From: Physcia stellaris
Taxonomy: Eukaryota > Ascomycota > Lecanoromycetes > Caliciales > Physciaceae
Assembly: GCA_018902385.1 (NCBI GenBank)
Contig: JABSSW010000028.1
Location: 62,001 to 126,000 of the forward strand
Direction: 5' to 3'
Length of the DNA stretch: 64,000 bases
Shown here: piece by piece, positions 44,402 to 57,239 of the stretch
How the letters are laid out: each line of letters begins with the position of its first letter
How positions within the stretch are numbered: position 1 is the first letter of the stretch
The notes under the pieces: model-generated
Seen by the model: only the letters and a program-made list of their open reading frames with translations
What the model was told of the DNA's origin: nothing
The model's database searches: none
Translations under genes and position numbers: made by a program

Positions 44402-45285
44402 TGCAGAATCTACAGTGACATGGTAAAGGTTGATCGGGGGAAGAAGAATGGTATTGAACGTGACCTAGTGTTGAAGGGGTTTGGAGAGAGCCAAGTATCG
44501 TGACAAAAGTCTCCTGCAAGCAAAGAGATGGGCATCATCAGATAAGTGACGAGAGTAGTACCTGATTCACAAAGTATTTTGATTGAGTCGCCGCCTTCGA
44601 GGTTGCAGAGCCTTTGACCGCTGGAGATTGGAGACAGAACACAAAGCTAGGCGCTTTTAACAACACTATACGACACGTGTATGACCACATAGAACGATTG
44701 CCGGATGGTGTTGGACAAATGGTCCGCCAACTTGGGGAGAACACTTGTTAAACTTACTGCCATCTAAGAGCGAGAGTGTAGTCTTGGCCAATTACGGTGC
44801 TGCAACAATCTGAAGCCTAAGTAAGTGGTAATTGATGCCTGTCGAATGAAACTGACTTGCTGATGCTCGTCTACTGTTTGGCCATTCCTCAAGCTTACGA
44901 CGTGATTGAGAGGTTTGCAAGTGTTTGCAGATTCTTGTTTACTCAGCTACAGTAAAGCCCGGTGACCAGCACGGAGCAATAGATACACTCTGGATGTAGA
45001 TACACGAGTTGCAATAAAGTACAGTTCTAGAAAAAGCAGTCATCTCCTGCCAAGTGCAGACCTCCTTGTAACACCACCGGGACCACTGGCAATCCCGGAT
45101 CCTCATAGCCGCTAAGCTCAGTGAACAAGGTACAACGTCACTTTGATGCCACTAACCATCTTTCAAATTCCCAGTCCGTCAAGTGTCAAAGGCGAGACGA
45201 GAGGAGACCAATGAGTGTTGGCTCCCGGACGTCTGTTGCATCAATTCGTTAAACTCATTGATCAAGGCCCAATTAGGACGTAAGC
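44402..45285. other. intergenic interval DPH6 / Msn2-like gene
   Basis: 884 bp, with DPH6 promoter and the terminator of the transcription-factor gene. Short ORFs only; no gene seen. Confidence 0.45.
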
Positions 45286-47272
45286 CTACTCGACTCTTTT
45301 CCTCTTCAACTTTGAACTCTCTGCCGACGGTGCAGGGCTCAAGCTATCCCGTACCGAGCTGCCACCCGACGAGGAGCTACTCGACGCATTCCCCGCGGCG
45401 GCTTGTGCAGCCTCGAAAAGAACCGCTCCGAGTGCACCAGTGTCGCCGTCAATTGACTCCGCTTTCTCCGACGGCGGCAATTCGCCATCCTCAAGAACGC
45501 CCATGACGATCGCCCCGCTTCCGTGCGTACGTGCGTGTTGAGAGAGGTTATCGCTTCTTGAGAACTTCTTGCCGCATTCATGACATTCGAATGGTTTGTC
45601 GTGGGTATGGAGGGAACGATAGTGACGCTTGAGATGCTCTTGACGGCGGAATCGGCGTGAGCAAAGGGTGCACACAAATGTTTTTGAGGGGTCGTCAGTG
45701 AGAGACTGCTTGCGGCCACGACGGGCAACGGGCTGAGGCCCTGAAGAGGTAGCATCGACGCTCGAGGTGGCGGCGGTGCTATCGGATGAGCCAGCTTGAC
45801 TCTCGGAAGTGGACGAGCTTTGTTGCGGCCCAGATGATTGCTGGTCCGATGACTCGGCTGAAGTGGATTGGGTTTGATTTTGCTCAGCAGTCACCTCAAA
45901 TTTCGCTGGCTCGCTTGATGGCGTTGTTCTCTTGACTTTTTTGGGTGGGGTTCTTTTCTTGGGCTTCATCTTCACCGGATTGTCCTCAGATGTACGGCGA
46001 GAATCTGGTGGAGTCACAAGACTGGCCGACGCACATCGATCGACCTCGGAGAAGTCCTCAAAACTAGATTCACTAAGAAATTCTTCGTCATCGAACGGAG
46101 CTAGATCCAGTCTTTGCCGCTTGTTGCTTGGAAAAACTATGGACTCTGAGGGCGAAAATCGAGCAAGGTCGCTGACCAAATCGTTATCGGAATCAAAATC
46201 AGAGAAAGACTCGAAGGTTGGTAAACCGCCTAGTGTGCCGGTCGCAAAATGGCTGAAAGAGTGGTTGAAGTGGGCCTCGGCCTTCACGGAAATAGGCCCT
46301 TTGGACAGGAGATGCTGGTCATCCCCTGAGCACAGAGAAGGGAGTGGTGGAAACTCCGGTGGTGTAGCAGTGACACTCAGATGGGATGATCCGACAAGAA
46401 GATTTCGAGGGTCGCAAAAGTCGTAGTCTGAATCCGAGTCGGTCGAGTGTGATACTGGTGAAGGTGAGGGTGAAAGTGACGGGCAAGAATCGATAGAAAG
46501 GAGGTCGGAGGCTTGGCAAGCCATAACCGAGGGTGGGTGGATAAACACTGCAGGGCCGACTCCCGTTAGCCAAGAGACTAAACCTAGATAGTCTTTGAGG
46601 TAGAAATGAAACATATCTCAGTGGTGGGTGATATTGTCATTAAAATGCTTTGGTGGAAGAGTGATGCTCACCGGGTGTCAGAGGTGGAGAACAGCAACGA
46701 GTCCAGTCCCCGCCGGCAAGGATCTCGGACTGCACTTCTCCTTCGCAACCTTCCTTCACACCTTCGATATTCTCTAAGGCGAAAGAAGATCCCATCACTG
46801 GTGTAGGGAGAACACCACAGGTCGATGGAGGACTGCTAATGGCGCTGCCAGATACAGAAAGAGGTGGGGTCGATGGGTATACAAAGACGTCGGGCGTCCC
46901 ACACTCGGTGTTCAACGACAGACGTGGGCCATCGGATGGATACATGAGTGCCGATTTCTGATGCAGAGGTCGTGGTGATATCATTCGTGTCTTCGCGGTT
47001 GGCCTTGTGTGTACATCTTGCGATGGAACAAAGCACTGCGGATTGGAGGGGGATGGCCTTGGATATATCATCTGGGCCTGTCCTTGTAGCAGCGTTTCCT
47101 GTGAATAAACGGTTTGCTGGAAATGGTGCAGCTGTGCATCGTTACTCAACCCGTGTGGGCGGGTACTGAATGATCCATGTTCTCGGTGGTCTGTATTCGT
47201 CTCTGGATTATAGTAGAAGAAGGACGATTGACCAAACACTTGCGGAGGTTGACTAGGTTGGGAGTTTGCCAT
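45286..47272 (-). CDS. MSN2: Msn2/Msn4-type (SebA-like) C2H2 zinc-finger transcription factor
   Basis: Exons 47272-46672 and 46547-45286; a 124-bp intron (GTGAGC..TGCAG); 620 residues. Msn2/4 proteins bind CCCCT stress elements and drive general stress responses. Two C2H2 fingers lie near the C-terminus (about residues 495-550): [24 protein letters not shown] and [23 protein letters not shown], the spacing and contact residues of the Msn2 class. An [16 protein letters not shown] stretch just before them has a PKA-type site. The long N-terminus is Ser/Pro/Gln-rich, with [14 protein letters not shown] created across the splice and acidic Ser clusters. The start is the first ATG in frame; the upstream extension begins only with TTG. 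The 5' flank is the 7.1-kb gene-poor interval. Confidence 0.9.
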
Positions 47273-50200
47273 TTCTTCGGACGACTTTCGTAGCTGAAGA
47301 TCCAAACAGGTCAGCTGAGGTTGCTTTGCTCGTACGGACAATCCTCCTGCTCTTTTCCTTCAGGAGTGTTGCTGATGGTTGAGACGGCTACTCACAAGCT
47401 AGTGGCCTTATTTGTTCGGGTTGATAGGAACAGATTGTTGCAGGGAAGTTTTCGAAGGAGTGTCTAGGTGGTTAGTTGCGATTGTATAGGTATCTGTAAT
47501 GGTTTATACAAAATAAGTTCAATTAAAGAAGCTATTGGATGAGTGAGCGGCAGATGCCAAATGAGTGACTGGAAGAATTCTGAAGCAGGCTCGTAATGAA
47601 AGAGCCTGAATCAATGTATCTCCGAAAAGGAAAAAATGAAGCACAAGAAATGATAGATAAGAAAAAGTTTGGCTGTCGACAAGAGGATAAACCTGTTGAT
47701 AGAGAAAGGGAAAAAACGATTGTGGAGGGCACAGGCGGGTAAAGTAACGCTGGCAGACATCTAGCAGTCCACTTAGGCGAACGAAAGGGCCCAAATGGAG
47801 AGGTGAACTAAGATGACCTAGTCGAAGCGGATGCTCTATGGGGATACGGGAGGATGTGAATGGCGCAGTTTCTGCTTATCCCGGTCGCATACACTAATCG
47901 TGTCTTCAAAAGTTTTCTTACTACTCGCTGTGATTATGCCACCATCTGCCGGGCTGACGCAGCAGCAAGTGACTTGTGATGGCTGAGTCCTTGCCTGATG
48001 CTTACTGGACCGAGCGATCATGATGTTGCATAAACACAAGCGTGCCGCTAGCTCTAGACGAAATGCAAAAGCTGACCAGACAAACACCAGTACCGAAACG
48101 GGAAGACTTGACTGTGGGAAATTACGAGCAACGGGCATGTGAGGTTCAAGCGGCAAGATGTTCGACAAGGGTGTATGGCCACGCACAAAGACTCGCTGGG
48201 CTCCCCCAGCTGGCCCTCGAAAAGAAGGGTCGCACCAAAGGAGGCCCAGGGCACGGTGCATCTCTTCACACAAGGATTATCCCCCGTTGCCTGATTCGAC
48301 GGACTGTCGAGTTGCGAGTCGTATGCATGTATGCAAGCGCACAGGTGTCAAAGCCTACATCGCGATATCTGCATCATCGAGCAAAAGGGACGACGTGTTC
48401 GTGTTCAGCAAGAGACGATAATAACTGACTTTCCAAAGTCACCACTCTTATGCAGACTGGACATCATCCGTCCTGTCATGGATTGCCACCATCCGACCCT
48501 TTGGGTCAAACTCCATCTCAAACGGCCTGAGGCGCCGCCTATCGATAGAGGCAGACACACCGACGGCCAGCTATCAGCAATCGATAATAGTTCCCCCCTC
48601 TTGAACGAGAACCTTCCGACGAAGTCTATATCATGTCTCCATCCAGTAATATTGATTTTAGAGAGTCTGCTTGCTGTGGACTCGAACGGTACGTGGTCCC
48701 GAAGGCCATATGGAAACATTGTGTCTTCCTCGAAAGCGTTTGAACGGGAAAATTTTGGTCTTTGGTTCCCGAGTAAATTTCCGCTCTTTCGTCAGTGGCG
48801 ATGCAGGATGATGGCTCAGAAGAGTGATGGGTCAATGATTTCGGAGTCTCCACGAGGCACGGCTCCTTCTGGGCTGCCCAGATATCCGACTGCTGTGGGG
48901 CACGAAAAGCGTCGAAGGGCGATTGGTGTAGCGCATGAAACCCGAAGAAATTTCAACATGTCTGTCCTGCCGTAGTACGCGCATCCTTGTGCAATTCGGT
49001 ATTCCTGCTTGTGTCTCCCACTCCGCCACGGAGAAAATGTTTGCTGACACTTGAACTTGCTATTGGAGTTCTCAACGGCAGAAAAGGACAACACGGTATC
49101 GGACTGTCTCGGTCATGTCATACTCTACGTATCCTTCTCTAAACGCACACGCCGCTCTGTCTTACCCGCCGCTCCGAGGCGAATCCTACCAAATGGCCGT
49201 ATGTGAGACATCGTGGTATCTTGCTCACGCTGGGCTACTAATGCATAATAGCCTAAAATATCTTACACAAAATTGTGAACCCAACTCCGAGCGCGTGGTT
49301 GTAGATAAACTTCCTCGTACTTTAGTGCAGACACTGCACGAGCTAATTATAGAGTTCCAGAAAGGTTCCAAGTGCTCTAGAAGGCGCCCGGCGTATTGGG
49401 AAAGGTGACATCGCCGCTCTAGGGGAGCAACGTCTTTGCCTACCGCCTCCCCGCCACTCTCCTGCTACTCTGCAGACTTCGCTAGAAGAAGCTCACTACT
49501 GATAAGCGGGCGATATGCTAGCACCCCTGCTGACAGACAAATCGTGAATCGAATGCTTGCAAGTACTAATGCAGGAACCACGCAGGTACGGCTTTTCCGC
49601 TCACCGAGTACGTAAAATCGCTGACGTCGGCACGAAGTTTTCCCTGCGCTAATCGCGGTCGCCTCGGTGTTTGCCTCAGAACAAAACTACTCAACACACA
49701 CTCTGTGGCTCTACCTCAAATAGTGAGAGTGCCCGTAACAATGCGGCTGGTTAGAGTATGGGGACGCCTCTTGGTGCTTATTGAGTATGCGGCTGATTCG
49801 TACGCGATGCATCGTTGACTCTCAACAAATGCGCTGTTCTTGCCTGCCGACCTTGAAGCTTAATTATGACACAGGAGATGCTCGTCATCAGCAACAGAGG
49901 GAGCTTTTTCCTGAGTGGACCATGTCATTAGCGAGACCACTAGGCCACCTAGATCATTTTTGCTGTTTGCGATGGACTCCGGGAAACAAGGACGACGTTT
50001 TATGGTTGCAAAGCCAAGAATTCACTAGCATGTTCTACAATAATGGCGATTGATGAGCACAGAGCGCACAAGAACACAAGTTGACCCTGTACAAGGGTCA
50101 GCTTACTCCCGACTCAGCATGGAGTAGTAGCTTGAACGACTACGATCTCAGGCTTGTGAGCGATCATACAGTTATTATTGAGATTGAATGAAGCCTTGAG

Positions 50201-53200
50201 CCTGAAACGGTCAAGCACCATTTGGTGGCTAAGAAGATGTTCCAACGCTGGAACAACGTTACTGGTTTTACTGACACTGACTAGGGAATAGTGTAGTGCA
50301 GGGTCAACATGAGTTGGAAGGGGAATCATTACTATTGACGACAAAGCGGTGGGGATGATCGAAACCTCGAGGCTTGGCAGCTGTTTGAGGAAGGTCTGAG
50401 AGCAGCGATAAGGCCCTCATCACACTCGTTAGATGGGATCATCCGATGAGGAAGATCACCTTAATGTTTATTCGATGCTATGGAGATCATCAACGATTTC
50501 CACGTGGCGAACCCAACGTATCAACTATTCTCCGAAACGTCCCAAAGAAAGTGGGGAGGGTGGGGCTTGTTGGTAGCTAGGTTAGTTTCACCTCCGTCCT
50601 CCATGCTTGTCAACACTGCTGATGTTCGAAGTGAGGGGAAGACCCATTGCATAATACTTCGAGGCTGCATCAAGGAACTATTATTGTTACCTTATACTGT
50701 ACACTACGGAGAAGCAGCTTGCCATATCTATAAGCGCAGCTGCTTGATTGGATTTGTCTTTGAACACGTGCCCTTGAGCCGTTCCCCAGCCGTGCTTCTG
50801 AGGCTCGAGCCACGAGGTGTCCACGCTACTTTCAGGGATTACCAGGCTAGCGAAACGTCCAGTGCTCACTCCAAGCAGAGCGGACTGCGGAGAAATCCAA
50901 AGGCATCAAAAGTTCCCGTCAAACTTGCTTCAGACCCCACTTACCCCAGTAATTCACTTAGCTCCAAGCGCCAATAAATCACTAACAATCTTAGGTTCAG
51001 CTCGTCTACAGCTTATCGGCCCTTAACGACAGAGGCAGTTGAGGGGTGAGGAGATCAACAAACCTGCATGATGCCATGTGCTCATGAAACCTGCTAGAAA
51101 TATAGACCTTTCATCGACGGCAACCTGGAAAACGGTCCTTAGTTCATGACGATCAACGGCTCAAACATGAAGCTTGCTACTGCACGCAAATCGTCATCTC
51201 GAGAGTCGTGACGGTACGAGTGCTCGAGCAGAGCTAGAGGAAGACAATTCTTACACCGGGAGACCTTACGAGTGCGTCTCCGATCGTGATTGTGATGCAC
51301 GCCTACCGATTTCATTTGGGTCATTTGCTAAATGTGTATGGTATCTGATCTGCCTCAAGTCTAAATCCCTTCGGCTTGGCTTTGACAAAACTTCGAGCCT
51401 TTGTTAATCCCGGATCAGATTGAGCGATCCAAAGGGGTGGCGCTAGGAGGCTGCTGGCAGGCTCAGAATTTATCAATTAATTGGCCGTAGGTCATTGTAC
51501 GTGATACCAACGGTCCTCTGGGAATGATGGTTTTCCCCAGTCGGTGACCATCTCTCCAGTCCACAACAACTGGGCGCCCAGTTTGGCCCGGTGCGGGTGC
51601 CCGATAGTGGAGTTGGTCTGGCTGACAGTGTGTCGCAGGCAGAGCCCCTGATGCATAACGTCAGTAAACAGCTCATCGATACATGAGAGCCCGTGTCAGT
51701 GGCGGATCTGCAGCCGATGCTGTACATGCCCATCTCGCGCAGTGGCTCGAATGATATCGTTCATGTACCCCTCAGCATAGTTTGATCCTATGTTTTGAGC
51801 TCTGGGTGGCCTACACAATGAAGGCGAATTTAAGAATTCTCTACAACCGTTATCGGAGCTATGTATCAGTTGGAGGCATCCATGTTCAGAGATAGTGGTA
51901 AGATGGATTTCACTAGCTTGGAATCTGTAGTAGCACAGGTTTAGCTCTATATCTCTTTTCGTCCAATGTTTGACTTGCCATGCTAGCACTGTTTCTTCGA
52001 AATGTTTGCCACATGGGTCGGAAGAGTATCCTCCGTGACGACTTGCTGTCAACTTGTACATCACTGAATCTCAGATTTCATACGGTAGATTCTGTACTGC
52101 ATGGGGGAAACTGAGTGGTTAACGGAAAGTTGAATTACATCAATCCAAGCCACGTTTCGACCTACTAGGCTGTGTTTGTGGACTGGTTTCACGGCAAGTT
52201 TAGTTGGGCATAGTCATCCATGGCTAAGAAGGTATGAAGTGGGATAGACTTCATTTGAATGCCTAATACCAAATATGAACATGACACGGGAAGATTCCTC
52301 TGTTGGGGTGCTCATGACACTAAGAGTCGTCAATGATATCCTCCCTCATCGTACCGTACGTCTGGATCGTCTTCATAGGCTCAGCGCTTTCATGTTATCC
52401 CAATCAGGTGGTGTATGTTTACAGCAACGTATGAATAAGCCTTCGTGATGAAAGGGCGACTCGGTATGGCTTTGCACCTTGATTGGGAGGTTCACCTTTC
52501 AATTGGAAATGAGACAGGTGAAGAAAGCCGTTGAAAACAGGACGAAGACGGCTGCTAAGCATTCTACACGCATTGATTGCGAGATGTGTAAGAAGAAGTA
52601 TGACCTGGAAATATGCCCAAAACGCCGTGTTCTTGCTAACTTTTTAACAGTGATTGATAGAATAATAAGACACCGCAATGAAAGAGCATCTCGAAATTAG
52701 GACATGGTGCATCGTGCGTGGCCCTTAGCACAGCTCTTACACACTGCAACGTTCGAAGCCCAGGCCAGCAACTGGTCCTTGCATGAAAACAAACTTTACG
52801 AAGCTTGTGAATGCCTTTTTGATTATTCCGAAAGTAGTGTGCATTCTAACAGTCTGCAGATCTGGCGGGTACCAACTCAAAGGTTTGGACCACAACCGGA
52901 GCGCTTTTTCGGGCTACTTATTCCTTTGCCTTAATGTTGCATTTTCCGGCTACAGACATAGGGCCCTGACCGTTATTAATGCCGCAGCCTTAGTAGAAGC
53001 CATTGAGCGTCAAAGTGTTCACTTTGGAACCAGCATAGACGGTAATCGTGGATCCTAGGCCATTGACGCCGCTCACATCTTGAGAACCAAATTAATTGAA
53101 GACGTTGGACCTCTTTATGTTGACTCAAAGAGATCTTTGCTGGACTTTACTTTCTCGTATTGGAACAATGCTCGAGTGCTGGTCCGGCAGTGACTTGCGT

Positions 53201-54376
53201 CGGTGAGCGTATGCTTTAGCATGATGCATAGTATTAGCAGTCAGGTTTATCGCTGCAAGATCGTTTCTTGTGATAGTCATTGTTCTTAGAACTCCCCTAT
53301 CATAAAGTCACTATCTTCGCTCTCGTGCAGCTGATCCGGTGTATATCCTTCCGAGTTTGCGGATCGTTCTCTTGGTTAAGTGTCTCTCTCGTCGACCGCC
53401 TCAAACATTAATTTCAACTTACTGTAGCATGGAAAATCTCGAACCATAGGTGACCTCGCTACAGCCTTGAGCAGTCCTTGAGTCAGCAACAAGATTTGGT
53501 TCTTCATGCCATCTATGGCCCCAAGAATCGGACCTCCCAACGGGCGAATTCTCCACCTCTTCGACACTGGCCCTGATCCCATGCTTCGTGAAGTTCGGGG
53601 AGTATCGCGTACGTTGCGATGCTCGTTGCCGATAAGAGGCGCCCCCTATTCGCATGCTCAATTAAGGCGCCCGAGGGCGCTGATGCACTTTCATGTGCTC
53701 TAGGGTTGAATTTTCATTTCAAGGGTTCTGCCTTGATTCAAAGCTTGTCTTCTCCTCTCTTTACCTTAGTATCATACTGTTTAGGGAGTACGGAGTACCC
53801 CGGCAAGCTGCATCTCGAGTTTGTTTTCTTGTTCTAGACGATGTCAGAATGCGAGGTTGGAGCCGTTGCGAGCCAATGAGGTGCTTTGCCCTTGGCCCCT
53901 GGTCATCCAAGCCACCATGTGTAGGGAGCATACTGTAAGTATGTATATTGGGAAGCTGTCTCTCTCTTCCTACGACTTCATTTACCTCTTGTCTTACCCT
54001 CAACCAACAAATGATCCGGCTGAAGCAGTTCCACGCAGTTGCAATCTTCTATCGTGCTGCCCAACACCCATTATCTTTATCATTGGAACACTGAGTACAC
54101 CTATTATTATTCTTATTAATCTGCCTGTTTTGCCTGGGCTAGATGAGATGCCATGAGCTGCTAGTCCTCAGAAGTCCGCACCTCGAACCGTGTCAGCCGC
54201 AACTTCTGCCCTGACTGTTTCAACCATGCTCGGATCGTCTGGGCGGCTGTATTCCACATGCATCAAGTTTCTAGGAAAAGAATGAAAAGAGTTTGAATGA
54301 TACGTACAAAAAGATGCGTGATCAAAGGCTTTCACGTTGAGCATCATCAGACATTGCAACATACCTTAAGAAAAAG
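47273..54376. other. 7.1-kb gene-poor interval between Msn2-like gene and GH92 gene
   Basis: Divergent interval with many ORFs of 60-214 codons in all frames, none showing a domain, a coherent splice chain or repeated sequence that I recognise. The longest (plus 48331-48975; plus 50480-50977; minus 51696-52064) have atypical composition for the neighbouring genes. I find no transposase, reverse transcriptase, terminal repeats or tRNA. It may contain a long promoter and 5' leader for the stress regulator, non-coding RNA, or decayed sequence. Confidence 0.5.
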
Positions 54377-57239
54377 ATGAAATCTGTATTATTCTGTCCA
54401 AGCCTTAGCGCATTCACCTCACTTGTTTTGGCTCTTAAAGTAGCATCTCCAGGTTCTTTGTCCCTATTACCCAATAACCAATTCTCAAATATCCTTTCAG
54501 GGTCGGAACCAACCAATCCCCAGTCGCTGTCTTTCTTTTCACGCCCAGCATCTCGCCTACATTCATTTGTCCCGGCTCTCACACAAAGTGCCGATTACAC
54601 GCAATATGTTCAGCCCTTGTTCGTGTCCTGGCAGTGTTCCATGGAGTTTGACTGACCTGGAAGCAGCCTGGGTACCGCAAATGGAGGAAACATGTTCCCA
54701 GGAGTCGCCAGTGCACCTTTCTCTGTTGTTAAGCTTGGTCCAGATCTCTATACCGGTGCCGATGCCTACTCCGGCTACTTGCCTACTGGGAACGTGACTG
54801 GGTTCTCCATGATGCACGACTCTGGGAGGGGAGGCGCCCCAAAGTACGGCACTGTCTCGCAGTTGCCAGTCGTTGGTCATGTCTCTAACCCACTGGTCGA
54901 CCTTTCAAGTCCAAGGGCTTCCGCAGATCAAGCACAGGTCGGGTCATACTCTACGTCTCTGTCATCGGGGGTCCAGATTCAGCTCTCAGCTACAAACCAT
55001 GCTGGTCTATTCAGCTATTCATTCCCTACTCCTTCTCAATCAAACATTGTAGTTGACGTATCCCATGTTTTACCTTCCTTTCGCGGTCAAGGTCTTGGCC
55101 AGAACTACGTCCGTGGGAATGTTACAGTCTCTGATGACGGGCATTATGAAGGGAGCGGCACATATAACAACGGCTGGAACCGTGGTGCGTATTCCTTGCT
55201 TGAAGTTCCTCGATTTACTAAACCTTGCACATGACTTTAGCCTCTGACTGGTACGTAATCCATGGTTCCAGCTCCTGTGAAACTTATTCTAAGACTAGGC
55301 CTTTAGGACGATATATTTCTGCGGCTATTTTGACGAACATGCAACGAGCAAAGTATTCTCTGGCATTGGTACAATGCTCTCAAGCTATGGGTCAGGGAAC
55401 AGCGCGAGTGGAACCAATAGAGTTGGTGTAGTCTTCACCTTCAATGAGAGTAATGTTACGTCAAGAGTCGGTGTTTCCTTCATCTCGTCGAGTAAAGCAT
55501 GCCAGTTCGTCGACAATGAAATCCCACCAGGGACGGAACTGCAGGATCTCATCGGTCAGGCTAATAGCAATTGGAACTCTCAAGTGTTTCTCCAAAGTGC
55601 AGACCAGCGAGGTTAGGCTATTCCTCCCTATCATCTCAAGAACTCTTCGCTTACTAAGTTAGCCACAGACCGATACGAATACGTTACAATTACTTTACTC
55701 TTCACTCTATGGCATGCACTTGATGCCATCGAACCGAACCGGCGAGAATCCGCTTTGGGAGTCCTCAGAACCCTACGCAAGTCATGTCACATAGGGATCT
55801 GAGCTAGCTGATTTCAACAGTATGACGACTTGTTCACTCTCTGGGATCTGTTACGTTGCTCCACCTCACTGATGCATGTTCTGCAGCCTTTTTTCTTACG
55901 AGGAACAAATTAGATCTTTGATTGACGTTTGGCGGCATGATGGTTATATGGCAGATGCTAGGTCATCGAATTTCAATGGTAGAAGCCAAGGTGGCTCGAA
56001 CGCCGACAACGTTCTTGCAGACGCATATGTGAAAGGCGTTCGTGGTGCAGTTGATTGGAAAGACGGCTATTCGGCCATGATTAAGGATGCAGAGGTGCAG
56101 CCACCTAACAACAATGATCCACAAGCCCCTGATTCTTCCGAGGGGCGTTGCCTGACTGGATCAGATATGGCTACATTACGCCTACATACACACGTGCGGT
56201 TTCCAGAGCCATGGAGTACGCTGCGAATGATTTCGCCCTCCACCAAGTAGCAAATGGTCGAAAGAACTACAAAGATGCTAACAAGTATCTTGCGAGGTCT
56301 CGCAATTGGAGGAACCATTGGAACTCTGATGCTTCACCTCTAGATTTTGATGGTTTTGTCGTACCACGAAACGCCGATAGGTCGTTCGTACCTCAAGATC
56401 CAGAAGCTTGCGGTGGCTGCTATTGGGGCGACGCATTCTACGAGGCTACTCCGTGGGAATACTCCTTTAGTCCGCACCACGACATATACACGTTAATTGA
56501 TTACACCGGTGGCCCTGATGATTTCGTCCGCAGACTTGACACTATCTTCCAGCCTAACCTAAACTCCAAAGATGCCGATAGGTTCTTCGCGAGTGCCGCC
56601 CGGTCGGCCTTTTTGCACCATATTCAATCCAGGCAATGAGCCTAGTTTTGCCTCTCCGTATCTGTTCAACTTCGCTGGCCGTCAGGACCTGTCTGTCCAG
56701 CGGTCACGTTATATTGCGAAGACTTACTACTCAGCTCAGCCTGACGGTCTTCCCGGGAACAGTGACGCAGGCGCTATGCAAACCTGGCTGTTGTGGAATA
56801 TGATTGGCTTGTACCCTTTGACAGGGCAAACGACTTTCCTAATCACATCGCCATGGTTTAGCATGAACATTGATCTGGGCAAGGATAAGACATTGAACAT
56901 CACATCCACTGGTGGCAATAGCGATACGGCATACTATGTCCAAAGTTTGAAAGTCAATGGGTTCGTATTTCCGATTGGCTGTTGTTATTCTGAGCTTTCC
57001 GAATATTACGACTCGTCACGATCTCCCGGGAGAGTTTGTTTCCGTCCTATGACTTCTCGTTTTTGCTGGCTCTCAACAGTTTCAATGCTAATTCTGAGAT
57101 CGATAGGCAAAATTGGGACAAGTCATGGTTGACTTGGGACGACGTCTTCGCGAATGGAGGAACAATGGAATACGTACTTGGGTCAAGCCCAAGCGGTTGG
57201 AGTACCGACGGGGAGCTCCCTCCCAGCCCAGCATCATGA
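54377..57239 (+). CDS. GH92 alpha-mannosidase-like glycosidase with several frameshifts
   Basis: Model: 54377-54624, 54667-55184, 55241-55250, 55307-55611, 55669-55776, 55821-56960 and 57107-57239, about 819 residues with four one-base corrections. GH92 enzymes are calcium-dependent exo-alpha-mannosidases. Family marks: DYTQYVQPL, GTANGGNMFPGVASAPFSVVKLGPD, TGFSMMHDSGRGGAPKYG, YFCGYFDE, DVWRHDGYMADARSSNFNGRSQGGSNADN, VKGVRGAVDW, CGGCYWGDAFYEATPWEYSF, FNPGNEPSFASPYLFNFAG, GNSDAGAMQTWLLWNMIGLYP and NGGTMEYVLG near the end. A hydrophobic start (VLFCPSLSAFTSLVLAL) suggests a signal peptide. Frame breaks lie at 55587-55589, 55889-55894, 56142-56145 and 56610-56614; one intron (55777-55820) starts with GC. 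It is either error-affected or decaying; the 54625-54666 junction is uncertain. Confidence 0.75.

Noticed and set aside
48331-48975. 214-codon ORF in the gene-poor interval
   Set aside because: No domain, odd composition, overlapped by open frames on the other strand; kept only as a candidate in the findings.
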